64,000 nt of DNA from contig NZ_LAJH01000009.1 of the NCBI RefSeq assembly GCF_001292625.1, positions 1 through 64,000 of the forward strand, written 5' to 3'. Positions 45,317-56,099 of this stretch are shown here, one piece after another. The position numbers were made by a program, and so were the translations under genes. Origin of the DNA: Shimia sp. SK013 (GTDB taxonomy: Bacteria > Pseudomonadota > Alphaproteobacteria > Rhodobacterales > Rhodobacteraceae). Positions within the stretch are counted from its first letter, which is position 1. Each line of letters begins with the position of its first letter. The notes beneath the pieces are model-generated. The model ran no database searches and had not been told where the DNA came from. It was given only the letters and a program-made list of their open reading frames with translations.

Positions 45317-47137
45317 ATGGCCCAGTGGCACACCGCATCTGACGAAGAACTCGCGCGCAATGAACAGCGCTCTGGCTGGCGCACCGTCCGCAAAGTGGCG
45401 CCGTATTTGTGGCCGGAAGACAAGGCTTGGGTGAAATATCGTGTGGTGTTGGCGATGCTGGCGCTGTTGGCGTCCAAGGCAATCGCTGTTTACACTCCGA
45501 TGCTTTACAAAGGTGCCGTGGATGCGCTTGCCGAAGATGCTGTGTCACCTTTGGCTCTTGGCGCGGTCGGGCTGACGATCGCCTATGGTTTGGCGCGTCT
45601 GATGGCCAACGGATTTCAGCAACTGCGCGATGCGGTGTTTGCCAAAGTTGCGCAACACGCCCTGCGACAGCTGGCGTTGGAAACCTTTGAGCACATTCAC
45701 CGCCTGTCGATGCGCTATCACATCACCCGCAAAACAGGTGGTCTGAGTCGCATCATCGAGCGTGGCGTCAAAGGCGTCGAATTCCTGCTGCGCTTTATGC
45801 TTTTCTCCATCGGCCCGCTGATATTGGAACTGCTGTTGATCGGCGTGATCCTCGCGGTGGTGTTTGATATCTGGTATCTGGTGGTCGTCGCGGTGACCAT
45901 CGGCACCTACGTGGCATTTACCTTCAAGGTCACTGAATGGCGCGTAAAACTGCGCCGCCAAATGAATGATCAGGACACCGATGCCAACCAAAAGGCGATC
46001 GACAGCCTGCTGAACTTTGAAACCGTGAAATATTTTGGTGCCGAAAAGCGCGAGGCCGCGCGCTATGACTCCGCAATGGCAGGCTACGAAGAAGCCGCGC
46101 TCAAGACGTCTTACTCGCTGGCGTTCCTGAACTTTGGACAGTCTTTCCTGATCACAACAGGGCTTGTTGTGGTGATGGTTATGGCCGCCAACGGTGTTGA
46201 GAACGGCGCTCTGACGGTGGGCGATTTCGTTATGGTGAACGCCTACATGATCCAGATCACCATGCCGTTGAACTTTCTCGGCACAGTCTATCGTGAAATC
46301 CGTCAAAGCCTTGTGGACATGGGAGAAATGTTCGACCTGCTGGGTCAACCAAGCGAGGTGTCGGATGCGCCGGACGCAAAACCGATCAAGATTTCCAAGG
46401 GCCGGATCGAGCTCGACAATGTGGTCTTTGGATACGACAAGGACCGCACCATTCTAAAAGGTGTCAGCCTTGCGGTTGAAGGCGGCAAAACTGTCGCGAT
46501 TGTGGGCGCATCGGGGTCAGGGAAATCCACCATCGGGCGGCTTTTGTTCCGGTTTTATGATGTGCAGGACGGGGCGTTGCGCATCGACGGTCAAGATGTG
46601 CGCGACGTGACGCAGGAAAGCCTGCATGATGCCATCGGCGTGGTGCCACAGGACACGGTGCTGTTTAACGACACCATTCGCTACAATATCGCGTATGGCC
46701 TCGATGGGGCGACTGAGGACGACATCATCACCGCCGCCAAGGCCGCACAGATCCATGACTTTATAGCGTCCCTGCCTGAAGGCTATGAAACTGCTGTTGG
46801 TGAACGCGGACTGAAACTGTCGGGCGGTGAAAAGCAACGTGTCGGCATTGCGCGCACGTTGTTGAAAAATCCTCCACTGCTGTTGTTGGATGAGGCCACA
46901 TCGGCGCTTGATACCGAGACCGAGCAGGACATCAAGGAGGCCCTCGCGCATGCAGGGCAGGGGCGCACAGTAATCACCATTGCGCACCGCCTGAGCACGA
47001 TTGCGGAAGCTGATCGGATTGTGGTGTTGGAAAATGGCGAAGTCGTCGAAGAAGGCACGCACACTGATCTGCTTGACCGACGCGGACGCTATTCCCAACT
47101 TTGGCAACGACAACTCAGCGAAGACGCCGTTAGCTGA
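45317..47137 (+). CDS. Atm1-type ABC transporter (fused permease-ATPase)
   Basis: A 606-residue half-transporter. The N-terminus (TVRKVAPYLWPEDKAWVKYRVVLAMLAL) and membrane domain with HRLSMRYHITRKTGGLSRIIERG ... NFETVKYFGAE match Atm1/HMT1 exporters, which move glutathione-linked or Fe-S-related cargo. The ATPase has Walker A GASGSGKST, signature LSGGEKQ, Walker B LLLLDEATSALD and an H-loop IAHRLST. It ends before a strong terminator. Confidence 0.92.
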   Translation: MAQWHTASDEELARNEQRSGWRTVRKVAPYLWPEDKAWVKYRVVLAMLALLASKAIAVYTPMLYKGAVDALAEDAVSPLALGAVGLTIAYGLARLMANGFQQLRDAVFAKVAQHALRQLALETFEHIHRLSMRYHITRKTGGLSRIIERGVKGVEFLLRFMLFSIGPLILELLLIGVILAVVFDIWYLVVVAVTIGTYVAFTFKVTEWRVKLRRQMNDQDTDANQKAIDSLLNFETVKYFGAEKREAARYDSAMAGYEEAALKTSYSLAFLNFGQSFLITTGLVVVMVMAANGVENGALTVGDFVMVNAYMIQITMPLNFLGTVYREIRQSLVDMGEMFDLLGQPSEVSDAPDAKPIKISKGRIELDNVVFGYDKDRTILKGVSLAVEGGKTVAIVGASGSGKSTIGRLLFRFYDVQDGALRIDGQDVRDVTQESLHDAIGVVPQDTVLFNDTIRYNIAYGLDGATEDDIITAAKAAQIHDFIASLPEGYETAVGERGLKLSGGEKQRVGIARTLLKNPPLLLLDEATSALDTETEQDIKEALAHAGQGRTVITIAHRLSTIAEADRIVVLENGEVVEEGTHTDLLDRRGRYSQLWQRQLSEDAVS

Positions 47138-47142
47138 GACAA

Positions 47143-47181
47143 AAAAAGGGCCTGATCTTCTGTGAAGATCAGGCCCTTTTT
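47143..47181 (+). terminator. Strong terminator between the ABC and RND genes
   Basis: A perfect 18-bp inverted repeat (AAAAAGGGCCTGATCTTC / GAAGATCAGGCCCTTTTT) with loop TGT. The T-tract on the plus side ends the ABC transporter transcript, and the A-rich left arm provides one for the RND genes on the minus strand. Confidence 0.93.
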
Positions 47182-47234
47182 CTATCTGTGATCTGGCAGC
47201 CTTCAGCATAGACTCCTCAGCTCACTTGACTTTC

Positions 47235-50200
47235 TTACTCCGCTGCCAGCCCGTCAGCCCCTTTGTGTGGCGCATCAACATCACCTTCCGCTGCCTCCCG
47301 CGGTGCTTCCACCTCCGGTGCGAGTTCCATCACAGGCACTGCCTGCGCGGCTTCGGCTGCGGCAATATCTTCGGCAGTTGGTTCAGGCTTGGCAGGCGCA
47401 TCTTCTTTCGCCGCTTCGACCGGAGTGTCGTCGTCCCAAAGCAACACTGGCTGCTTCACCTTGCGCGCGGCACGTCGCAACGCCCAATCCTGACCGGCTT
47501 TGCTGGCACTGCCAAGAGACAGACGCTTGAGCAGCATCATCATCCACTGGAAATATGTGCCCGCCCAAACGCGGATCGCCAACATTGACGGCGTGAACAC
47601 CAGCGTCAGCACGGTGGCGATGCCAAGTCCAAACACCACAGCTGTCGCCAGCTGCTTCCACCACAGTGACGTCGGGCTGTCGATCGCATAGCCGCCATTG
47701 ATGAAATCAAGGCTCAGCCCGTACATCATCGGCGCCAGACCGGCCATCGTGGTGATAGTGGTCAGCAACACCGGGCGGATACGGCTTTGCGCAGTGCGCA
47801 CGATCGCCTCAATGCGCGGCATATATCGAGAATATTCCTGATAGGTATCGATCAGAACAATGTTGTTGTTCACCACAATCCCCGCCAAGGCCACGATCCC
47901 CGTGCCAGTCATGATGATCGAAAACGCCTGATCCATGACCAACATGCCGATCAGAACACCCGTGGTCGACAAAACCACCGCCAGCAACACAAGGAACGCG
48001 TTGTAGAAGCTGTTGAACTGCGCCAGCAGGATGATGAACATCAAAAACAGAGCGCCCATAAAGGCAGAGCTCAAGAACGCCTGACTTTCGGCTTCGTCTT
48101 CCTGATCACCGGTCCATTCCCAATCCACACCGACCGGCAGCGGCTTGGTTTCCAGCCATTGCGTCAACGTGGTGATGCGTTCATTGGGGGTCATGACCTC
48201 GGCGACAAACCCCTTGTCAGCCCAAACTTGCTTAAGCGCGTCATCGCTGTTCCAGACCGCAGAGTCGATCACTTCGCGCTCGTTGGTCTCTGGATTGTGC
48301 AAAATGGTCAATCCGCTGCTCACACCTGCTTTGACGTCGAAATAGCGGGTCTGATCGACGCGGTTGATCTCAGCCAGTTTGGCCACCGGCTTGCGCGTGA
48401 CAAAATTGGACAGCGGCACCAGCCCTTCGGCGGTGCGTACCTTGAGCGTGTCCAATGTGCTCAGGAAACGGTCCTCTTCCGGCAAACGTACACGGATCTC
48501 GATCTCTTCATCCGAACTGTCCACGCGCATGGTGTCCAGCAAGATACCGCGGGTCACCAGCTGTACCATACCGCCGACAGTGGCAACGTTGGCGCCATAC
48601 CGACCTGCCTTGGCCACATCCACAGAAATCTCCCAGTCGATGCCGGGCAGGGGGCGCGTGTCTTCTATGTTGATCAGTCCAGCGGTCTGATCCATCTCCG
48701 CCCGTACCAGAGTGGCGGCGGCGATCAAATCTTCCCAGTTGTCGCCCTTCACACGCAAATGCACAGGCTTGGCAGAGGCCGGACCGCGCGACGCTTCGAG
48801 AATTTCGATCTTCACACCGGGGATTTTTTCCAGCTCGGCGGTCAGCTCGTTCAAGATGCGATGTCCGCCAAACCGCTCGTCTTTGACTTCGCGGTTGATG
48901 GCATAGTTGATGCCCGGAATGGTGATCCAAGGCTCAGAGCGTATCGGGCGATCTTCCCACGGAATTGTCTCGATCTGGATCTGACCAATCATGTCCTTGG
49001 GCGCCTGTGCGCCGCCCGTGTTGGTGTTCAACCCGCCCTCGCCAGCAAAGGCAAAAGAGGACTGAATGCCGGGGTGGGCAAGCACAACGCTTTCGGCCTG
49101 TTTGACCAAAGCGTCTTTCTGCTCCAACGACAGGTTGCCGCGTGCCAGCACATAAACAATCGCCTGTTCGGGTTCGGATTCAACAAAGAATTCAACGCCT
49201 TTGTTGTTTTGGCCAAAGTACCCGAAAACAGACAACACAACAGCAATCACAGCGACGACGGACACCAGCGGCATGATCGGATTGCCGGCAATCAGCTTGA
49301 TGAACCAGCCAAACGGCGACAAGCGGAAGCCTGCTTTGATATTTTTGCGCTTCCGCTCGATCCGGGCGGCGGTGAGGACAATGGATGCGATCATTGCTGC
49401 AACCATGAATGGCCCACCAATCAGGAGTGCTTGAACCGGTAGCCCGATTATCCCGAATTGACCGACGGCTTCGATTGCCGACCCCAGTCCCAAGATATAG
49501 TCGGGATTAAGAGCCTGCATTGCACCTAGGAATAACACCCATAGTGCCACAGGCACCAATGCAAAACGGACTGTCCAGTGGAGGCGGGCCCGCAGAGCGT
49601 CAGAGGCGTTTCCAAACACGCGGCTTAGACGGCCGGAAACACCGCCCATAACCGGCAAGTAAACCAAGGCCACCACCAGTGAGGCTGACAGAACAAAGAT
49701 CAGCGTAACGGGCAGCATGCCCATGAACTGACCCGGCACACCGGGCCAGAACAGCATTGGCAAGAACGCACAAAGCGTTGTCGCGGTTGAGCTGACAATC
49801 GGCCAGAACATCCGCTTCGCAGCTTCGACATAGGCGTGCATCGGGCCGACACCGGCTTTGATCCGTTTGTCGGCGTATTCCACAACAACAATGGCGCCGT
49901 CCACCAGCATCCCCACAGCCAGAATGAGGCCGAACATCACGATGTTGGAGATGGTGATTTCCATCGCTGCCAGCAGCGCGAAACACAAAAGGAAAGAGGT
50001 CGGGATGGCAAAACCAACCAACAGCGCGGCGCGGGTGCCAAGGGCTGTCAGAACCACAATCATCACCAGCGCAATCGCCGTAAGAACCGAGCCTTCAAGC
50101 TGGCTCACCATCGAGCCGACAACGCGGCTTTGGTCGTTGGAGGTGCCAACATGCACAGCGGACTGCAATTCCGACGGCCAGTCGGAGCTGGCATTTTCCA

Positions 50201-51104
50201 CAAGGTCACGCACTTCGGCAGCGGTGTCGATCAGGTTAAAGCCTTTGCGCTTCACCACTTGCAACGCCACAGTGGACTCGCCGTTAAACCGTGCGGTACC
50301 AGCGCGGTCTTCAAACGTCAGATTGATTTCCGCCAAATCGCCCAGCGTGACGACGCGATCGCCGTTTGTCTTGACCGGCAAGCCATAGACATCCCGCGGC
50401 TCGCTAAAGGAGGACGGGATTTTGACCGCGAACGTCCCTTGCGCACTGTCTATTTCACCGGCGGCAATCAACTGGTTGTTCTGCACAACCACGTCGATCA
50501 GCTCTTGGGCGGAGACGTTGTAACTTTCCAGACGCAGCGGGTCGATCACCACCTCCAGCATCTCGTCGCGCTGTCCGGCAATACCGGCCTCAAGCACCGC
50601 ATCAAGCCCTTCGATCTTGTCTTGCAAGTCTTTGGCAATGCGGAACATTGTGCGTTCCGGCACACGTCCGGTAAGGTTCACGATTACAATCGGGAACTCG
50701 GAGAAGTTAATCTCGTTAATCGTATATTTTTCAAACCCTTCGGGGAACTTCCCCTCGGCGGTGTTCATGGCCTCGCGCACGTCGGCCATGGTTTTGGATT
50801 TGTCCCAGCCGAATTCAAACTCAAGGAAAATACCGGCGTAGTTTTCCGATGCGGTGGCCGACATTTTGTCGAGCCCGTCCAGATCGGACAGCTCGGTCTC
50901 CATCGGCTTGACCAGCATCGCCTCGCTGTCGGCTGCGGAAATGCCGGGGAAGGGGACAGAGACAAACAATCCGGGGATCTGAATGTCCGGCTCACCCTCT
51001 TTGGGAAGGCCCCAATACGCATAGCCGCCCACAACAAGGGACAGCGCGATAAACGCGAGAACCATTCGGGCCCGTTCGGCGGCCCAATCGACGATACCAA
51101 CCAT
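47235..51104 (-). CDS. RND efflux permease with extra central helices and acidic tail
   Basis: A 1289-residue inner-membrane proton-driven exporter, longer than the usual ~1030-1050. Two homologous halves with large periplasmic loops are visible; TM4 has GMLVDGAIVVVEY with one of the two relay Asp replaced by Gly. Residues about 500-600 (49307-49607) insert two extra hydrophobic segments between the halves. A further ~75-residue acidic Ala/Glu/Pro tail follows the last helix. Its ATG shares one base with the stop of the adaptor gene, so the two are coupled. Confidence 0.9.
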   Translation of the reverse strand: MVGIVDWAAERARMVLAFIALSLVVGGYAYWGLPKEGEPDIQIPGLFVSVPFPGISAADSEAMLVKPMETELSDLDGLDKMSATASENYAGIFLEFEFGWDKSKTMADVREAMNTAEGKFPEGFEKYTINEINFSEFPIVIVNLTGRVPERTMFRIAKDLQDKIEGLDAVLEAGIAGQRDEMLEVVIDPLRLESYNVSAQELIDVVVQNNQLIAAGEIDSAQGTFAVKIPSSFSEPRDVYGLPVKTNGDRVVTLGDLAEINLTFEDRAGTARFNGESTVALQVVKRKGFNLIDTAAEVRDLVENASSDWPSELQSAVHVGTSNDQSRVVGSMVSQLEGSVLTAIALVMIVVLTALGTRAALLVGFAIPTSFLLCFALLAAMEITISNIVMFGLILAVGMLVDGAIVVVEYADKRIKAGVGPMHAYVEAAKRMFWPIVSSTATTLCAFLPMLFWPGVPGQFMGMLPVTLIFVLSASLVVALVYLPVMGGVSGRLSRVFGNASDALRARLHWTVRFALVPVALWVLFLGAMQALNPDYILGLGSAIEAVGQFGIIGLPVQALLIGGPFMVAAMIASIVLTAARIERKRKNIKAGFRLSPFGWFIKLIAGNPIMPLVSVVAVIAVVLSVFGYFGQNNKGVEFFVESEPEQAIVYVLARGNLSLEQKDALVKQAESVVLAHPGIQSSFAFAGEGGLNTNTGGAQAPKDMIGQIQIETIPWEDRPIRSEPWITIPGINYAINREVKDERFGGHRILNELTAELEKIPGVKIEILEASRGPASAKPVHLRVKGDNWEDLIAAATLVRAEMDQTAGLINIEDTRPLPGIDWEISVDVAKAGRYGANVATVGGMVQLVTRGILLDTMRVDSSDEEIEIRVRLPEEDRFLSTLDTLKVRTAEGLVPLSNFVTRKPVAKLAEINRVDQTRYFDVKAGVSSGLTILHNPETNEREVIDSAVWNSDDALKQVWADKGFVAEVMTPNERITTLTQWLETKPLPVGVDWEWTGDQEDEAESQAFLSSAFMGALFLMFIILLAQFNSFYNAFLVLLAVVLSTTGVLIGMLVMDQAFSIIMTGTGIVALAGIVVNNNIVLIDTYQEYSRYMPRIEAIVRTAQSRIRPVLLTTITTMAGLAPMMYGLSLDFINGGYAIDSPTSLWWKQLATAVVFGLGIATVLTLVFTPSMLAIRVWAGTYFQWMMMLLKRLSLGSASKAGQDWALRRAARKVKQPVLLWDDDTPVEAAKEDAPAKPEPTAEDIAAAEAAQAVPVMELAPEVEAPREAAEGDVDAPHKGADGLAAE

Positions 51105-52345
51105 CAGGCGGGCTCCTCATAGAACGGCGCGACTGCGACGCCTTTTTCGACATATTCCTGACCGATGATGATGATGTTGGCTTCCTCGGGCGGTCCTTCG
51201 ACCCAGATGCCCTCCGGCACATCGCGCAGCAATTCGACCGCAACAAAGTCAACAATGTCGCCCTCGCCCACCAGCCGCACGCCTAGCGTGCCTTCATCGT
51301 TCAACGTCAGCGCCGATTGCGGGATCAGGTGCGCCTCGGCACCGTCGGATGCGATGTAAATTTCTGCCGTTTGCCCGTCACGAATGCGCAGGTCATCGTT
51401 TGGAACTGCGACTTCGACCCGGAATGTCCGGGTCAACGGATCTGCGGAGCGTGACACAAAGGTCACCTGACCAGTCACTTGCTCGCCCGTGGTCAACATT
51501 GCGCCGGCCAATGCGCCGACATTCACACGGTTAACGTCGGTTTCCGGAACAAAGCCGACGATGCGGATCGGGTTGAGCTGAATAACAGTTGCACACAGGT
51601 TGCCTGATTGGACGAGACTGCCCAATTCCGCAGTGTCGCTTTCCAAAAGTCCTGCGAATGGCGCTTTGATGTCCAGGCGTTCAATATCGCGTTCTGCTGC
51701 GGCCATTATAGCTTCGGCGGATTCGATGCCAGCTTGCGTGGATTCCAAACCGGATCGGGCAGACTGCACACCGGCTTCGGCCGCACGCACAGCCGCCGCC
51801 GCCGACGCCACGCGGGTCGAGGAGGCAAAACCGCCCTCCATCAACTTACGTGCCGCATTGTCATTGATCATCGCTTCTTCAAGACGGGCCTCGGCTTCGG
51901 CCACGGCCGCCTGCGTTGACGGCCCACGCGCCACGGCTTCCGCCAGTCGCGCCCGCGCCTCTGCAAGGATGGCAGTACGCGTGCCGGGCTCAAGGCGGCA
52001 AAGCTCTTGGCCGCGCTCCACATGTGAGCCCCGGCGCAGCGGTTCTGAAATCACCAGCCCGCCAGTCTCGGCGCGCACTTCGACCGATCGGTTAGCCTCA
52101 GTCTCGCCGCGCAGAACGACGGCGCTGTCAATTGTTTTGGTGGCAGACCGAATGGCCACGACCCGAACTCTTTGTTCTGTGACCTCGTCCACCGGTGTTT
52201 CCGCCACATCGGCGGAGACTGTAGCCCCGTCTGTGGGGGCGGTTTTGCCGCCAGAGGCGAAACTGCGTAGAGTGTCGCGCTCCACGACCAAAACAAAAAG
52301 GAAAACGGTCACAAGGATCGCTGTGATAGCCGGAATCAGGCGCAT
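51104..52345 (-). CDS. RND periplasmic adaptor (membrane-fusion protein)
   Basis: A 413-residue adaptor for the RND permease. The N-terminal anchor is IPAITAILVTVFLFVLVV, with the ATG at 52345 following AGGGAATATC. It shows the lipoyl split domain (RAETGGLVISEPLRRGSHVERGQELCRL), an Ala-rich helical hairpin (about 110-190), and the returning barrel (IKAPFAGLLESDTAELGSLVQ; VFVSRSADPLTRTFRVEVAV). Its stop overlaps the permease start by one base. No TolC-like partner is adjacent. Confidence 0.9.
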   Translation of the reverse strand: MRLIPAITAILVTVFLFVLVVERDTLRSFASGGKTAPTDGATVSADVAETPVDEVTEQRVRVVAIRSATKTIDSAVVLRGETEANRSVEVRAETGGLVISEPLRRGSHVERGQELCRLEPGTRTAILAEARARLAEAVARGPSTQAAVAEAEARLEEAMINDNAARKLMEGGFASSTRVASAAAAVRAAEAGVQSARSGLESTQAGIESAEAIMAAAERDIERLDIKAPFAGLLESDTAELGSLVQSGNLCATVIQLNPIRIVGFVPETDVNRVNVGALAGAMLTTGEQVTGQVTFVSRSADPLTRTFRVEVAVPNDDLRIRDGQTAEIYIASDGAEAHLIPQSALTLNDEGTLGVRLVGEGDIVDFVAVELLRDVPEGIWVEGPPEEANIIIIGQEYVEKGVAVAPFYEEPA

Positions 52346-52569
52346 GTGATATTCCCTGTTAGTTCGCGCAAAATCTTTCACCGACATATTGGGTACAACA
52401 TCGGCGGAAACAAGCTCATCCGTGAAGAATCTGAACCGATGAGTTCAGATTCTTTCGATTTTTGTCCGAGGGCAAGCGAAGTTGTTGCCGATTTGCCGCG
52501 CCCCTTGGCAGCTCGAAGACAAACGGATAAGAGGGTGCAAACTCAACAATAATGCGGCGGGAGAGCGGC

Positions 52570-53247
52570 GTGAGCGACACAGACAGTTTCATCGAAGAAG
52601 TGACCGAAGAGGTCAAGCGCGACAAACTTTTTGCGATGATCCGGCGCTATGGCTGGGTGGCGGTGCTTTTGGTGCTGTTGATTGTTGGCGGAGCCGCCTA
52701 CAACGAGGTGCGCAAATCCCAACAGCAAACGGCAGCACAGGCCAGCGGCGATGCGATTCTGGCGGCCCTTCAAAGCAGCGATAACAACGCCGCGGCCTCT
52801 CTTGCGGAGGTCACAACAGACTCCGCGCAGGCCCAAGTGGTTGCGGATTTGCTGCTTGGCGCCGAGCAAATCAATGCCGACGACACAGCCAGCGCCGCCG
52901 AGACTTTTGACGCGATTGCGTTGTCGGGCGGAGACACGCCAGAAATCTATCGTGATATCGCAGCCTTTAAATCCATTCTGGCCCGCGCGGAAGACCTGCC
53001 AATGGCCGAGCGTCGCTCGGCCCTTGAAACATTGGCAAATCCCGGCGCGCCTTTGGCGCTTTTGGCACAAGAACAACTGGCGCTGGCGGACATCGAAGAC
53101 GGCGACCAGGCGGGCGCGATTGCGCGTTTGAACGGCATCGTTGAAGACGCATCTGTAACCGCAGGCTTGCGTCGTCGCGCTTCTCAGTTGATTGTGGCGT
53201 TGGGGGGAACACCCGCGGACGTCTCAGGCGCCGGATTTGATCAATAA
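52570..53247 (+). CDS. YfgM-like membrane-anchored TPR protein
   Basis: A 225-residue inner-membrane protein with a short N-terminal cytoplasmic helix (DSFIEEVTEEVKRDKLFAMIRR), one transmembrane helix (YGWVAVLLVLLIVGGAAY, about 31-48) and a periplasmic TPR-like region (about 70-205). It is the YfgM/TMP-type partner that often precedes bamB and helps outer-membrane protein folding. The GTG at 52570 follows GGGAGAGCGGC; an ATG at 52552 lacks a ribosome site. Confidence 0.85.
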   Translation: MSDTDSFIEEVTEEVKRDKLFAMIRRYGWVAVLLVLLIVGGAAYNEVRKSQQQTAAQASGDAILAALQSSDNNAAASLAEVTTDSAQAQVVADLLLGAEQINADDTASAAETFDAIALSGGDTPEIYRDIAAFKSILARAEDLPMAERRSALETLANPGAPLALLAQEQLALADIEDGDQAGAIARLNGIVEDASVTAGLRRRASQLIVALGGTPADVSGAGFDQ

Positions 53248-53273
53248 AAATTACCTGGTGGGGGCCCGGAGCA

Positions 53274-54572
53274 GTGAATAGCAAGACTTGGATTATGGCG
53301 GCTGTGAGCGTGGCGCTTGTGGCCTCCTGCACGAAAAAAGAAGTGGTGCTCCCGGGTGAACGTGAAGATTTACGAACCCTCGCGGCACCGATCGAAAACG
53401 CAGCACCCGCCATTAGCCTCGCAAGTCAGACGAAAAATACCAGCTGGACCCACCGCATTGGCACCCAGAAATATCGGGTCAACAATGCCGCATTGTCGGC
53501 CGCGCCAACGCTGGCTTGGTCTGCTCCGGTTGGCAAAGGTAACAGCCGCAAAAACCGGATCACTGCAGATCCTGTGGTTGCCGAAGGCCGCATCTTCACG
53601 ATGGATTCCGAGGCCACGTTGACCGCGACTTCGACTGGCGGCGCCATGCTTTGGGCGCGGGATCTGACACCTGCACGTGACAAGGCGGACAACGCTTCGA
53701 CAGGGGGATTGGCGTACGGAGAGGGGCTTTTGTATGCCACCACCGGCTTTGGCTCGGTGCGCGCGTTTGATCCAAAAACCGGCGCCGATGTGTGGGAGCA
53801 GAAATTGCTGGCTGTCGGAAGCGGCACACCCACAGTTTTTGGCGGCATAGTTTATGTGGTGTCCGGCGATGCGACCGGCTGGGCGATTGATGCCAAAACC
53901 GGTAAAGTGATCTGGCAAGCGGTTTCGCTGCCCGACGTGCAGAACGTTCAAAGCCCCGCGGCCCCGGCCGTGAGCGACCGCTTTGTGTTCTTCCCATTTG
54001 GGTCTGGTGAATTGCAGACCGCTTTCCGCCGGGGCGGCGTCAGCCGCTGGAACGCTGGCCTGTCTGACACGCGTCCCGGACGTGCGTCCAACAGGGTGGG
54101 TGACATCTCCGGCGATCCTGTTGTCGTAGGATCCCGTCTTTATGTGGCCAACCACTCCGGCCGTATGGTCGCACTGGACACTGAAACCGGCGAACGTATC
54201 TGGACAGCCGACGAAGGGTCGCTGAGCCCGGTGTTCCCCGCTGGCAATTCGCTGTTCTTTGTCTCCGACCGCAACCGCCTGATCCGGATGGATGCGCGCG
54301 ACGGCACCCCGATCTGGAACGTCGAACTGCCGTATTTCATCAAAGACAAGCCGCGGCGTCAGGCCGAGCTTCATGCCCACTTTGGCCCGATCATGGCAGG
54401 CAACCGACTGATTGTTCCGTCCTCAGACGAAGTTTTGCGCCTGTTTGATCCCAAGTCCGGTGAGCAAGTTTACAGCGCCGAAATCCCCGGCGGGGCGGCG
54501 ACAAATCCGGTTGTGGCCAATGGTGTGCTCTACATCGTCAGCCGCAAGGGGCAATTGCACGCTTTCCGTTGA
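53274..54572 (+). CDS. bamB: Outer-membrane assembly lipoprotein BamB
   Basis: A 432-residue PQQ-like beta-propeller lipoprotein of the BAM complex. GTG start with lipoprotein signal (WIMAAVSVALVASC). Repeated propeller blades contain the typical pattern D.ETG...W, for example FDPKTGADVWEQKLL, IDAKTGKVIWQAV, LDTETGERIWTAD and FDPKSGEQVYSAEI. The gene order yfgM-bamB-der supports the assignment. Confidence 0.92.
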   Translation: MNSKTWIMAAVSVALVASCTKKEVVLPGEREDLRTLAAPIENAAPAISLASQTKNTSWTHRIGTQKYRVNNAALSAAPTLAWSAPVGKGNSRKNRITADPVVAEGRIFTMDSEATLTATSTGGAMLWARDLTPARDKADNASTGGLAYGEGLLYATTGFGSVRAFDPKTGADVWEQKLLAVGSGTPTVFGGIVYVVSGDATGWAIDAKTGKVIWQAVSLPDVQNVQSPAAPAVSDRFVFFPFGSGELQTAFRRGGVSRWNAGLSDTRPGRASNRVGDISGDPVVVGSRLYVANHSGRMVALDTETGERIWTADEGSLSPVFPAGNSLFFVSDRNRLIRMDARDGTPIWNVELPYFIKDKPRRQAELHAHFGPIMAGNRLIVPSSDEVLRLFDPKSGEQVYSAEIPGGAATNPVVANGVLYIVSRKGQLHAFR

Positions 54573-54620
54573 CGCAATAATACTATATCGGAGCGACTTC
54601 AGACGTTCCGGAGACCTGTT

Positions 54621-56099
54621 ATGAGTTTCAGCCTCGCCATCGTGGGCCGCCCCAATGTGGGCAAGTCCACGCTGTTCAACCGCCTTGTTGGCAAAAAGCT
54701 GGCGTTGGTCGATGACCAACCCGGTGTGACGCGCGATTTGCGCGAAGGCGAAGGGCGTCTTGCCGACCTTCGGTTTACGGTGATCGACACCGCAGGCCTT
54801 GAAGATGCCACCGACAACAGTCTGGAAGGCCGCATGCGCCGCCTGACCGAGCGCGCAGTGGATATGGCGGACGTGTGCCTGTTCATGATCGACGCCCGTG
54901 CAGGAGTGACGCCGACTGACATGATTTTCGCGGAAATCCTGCGCAAACGCTCGGCCCATGTGATCCTTGCCGCCAACAAAGGCGAAGGCTCGGCTGCAGA
55001 TGCGGGCGTGATCGAAGCTTACTCGCTTGGCCTGGGGGAACCGATTCGCCTGTCTGCGGAGCACGGCGAAGGGCTGAACGATCTTTATACGCACTTGATG
55101 CCTATTGCAGATGACTTCGCAAAACGTGCCGAAGACGCTGACGACGAGATCGAGATTGACGTCGATCTGGACGAAGACGCGGAATACGACGAAGACGCGG
55201 CGTTGCCGTCTGAGCTGATCACAGAGCGACGCCCGTTGCAGATCGCCGTTGTTGGCCGCCCGAACGCGGGCAAATCCACTCTGATCAACAAGATCGTTGG
55301 CGAGGACCGCCTTCTGACGGGACCCGAGGCCGGCATCACCCGCGATGCCATTTCGCTGCGCACCGAATGGTCGGGCACGCCGATGCGGATCTTTGACACC
55401 GCCGGCATGCGCAAAAAGGCCAAAGTGCAGGACAAGCTGGAAAAGCTGTCCGTGTCCGATGGTTTGCGTGCTGTGAAATTTGCCGAAGTGGTTGTTGTTC
55501 TGCTCGACGCAGCGATTCCCTTTGAACAACAAGACCTGCGCATCGCCGACCTTGCCGAGCGCGAGGGCCGCGCTGTGGTTTTGGCGGTGAACAAATGGGA
55601 CGTTGAGGACGAAAAGCAGGAGAAACTGCGCGACCTCAAAGAATCCTTCACACGCTTGCTGCCGCAACTTCGTGGCGCACCGTTGATCACCGTATCGGCC
55701 AAAACCGGTCGTGGTTTGGAACGTCTGCATGACGCTATTCTGCGCGCCTATGATGTGTGGAACCGCCGCGTGTCGACGGCGCACCTCAACCGCTGGCTTT
55801 CGGGCATGCTTGAGCAACACCCGCCGCCCGCACCGCAGGGCAAGCGAATCAAGCTGCGCTATATGACACAGGCCAAAACCCGCCCGCCGGGATTTGTGGT
55901 GATGTGTTCCCATCCAGACAAAATGCCGGAAAGCTATTCGCGTTATCTGGTCAACGGGTTGCGCGAAGATTTCGACATGCCGGGCGCGCCAATTCGCCTG
56001 ACAATGCGCGGGCAGGGGGACAAGAACCCCTTTAAAGGCAGAAAAAAATCGACACCCTCGCGCTTGCGCAAACACATTCACGGCCGAGATTCCCGCTAA
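54621..56099 (+). CDS. der: Ribosome-assembly GTPase Der (EngA)
   Basis: A 492-residue double GTPase needed for 50S ribosome assembly. First G domain: [19 protein letters not shown] and NKGEGS; second: [22 protein letters not shown] and NKWDVED. A KH-like domain at about 375-465 ends the protein (LRKH tail). An acidic linker ([20 protein letters not shown]) separates the G domains. Length fits the family. Confidence 0.96.
   Translation: MSFSLAIVGRPNVGKSTLFNRLVGKKLALVDDQPGVTRDLREGEGRLADLRFTVIDTAGLEDATDNSLEGRMRRLTERAVDMADVCLFMIDARAGVTPTDMIFAEILRKRSAHVILAANKGEGSAADAGVIEAYSLGLGEPIRLSAEHGEGLNDLYTHLMPIADDFAKRAEDADDEIEIDVDLDEDAEYDEDAALPSELITERRPLQIAVVGRPNAGKSTLINKIVGEDRLLTGPEAGITRDAISLRTEWSGTPMRIFDTAGMRKKAKVQDKLEKLSVSDGLRAVKFAEVVVVLLDAAIPFEQQDLRIADLAEREGRAVVLAVNKWDVEDEKQEKLRDLKESFTRLLPQLRGAPLITVSAKTGRGLERLHDAILRAYDVWNRRVSTAHLNRWLSGMLEQHPPPAPQGKRIKLRYMTQAKTRPPGFVVMCSHPDKMPESYSRYLVNGLREDFDMPGAPIRLTMRGQGDKNPFKGRKKSTPSRLRKHIHGRDSR

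Noticed and set aside
47787-49442. A 551-codon open frame on the plus strand, antisense to the RND permease
   Set aside because: It follows the codon bias of the real gene in reverse, has no recognisable domain (many His/Arg/Gln) and lies wholly inside a conserved permease gene.
54423-56081. A 552-codon open frame antisense to der and the bamB end
   Set aside because: It spans two conserved genes on the other strand and lacks any protein-family motif.
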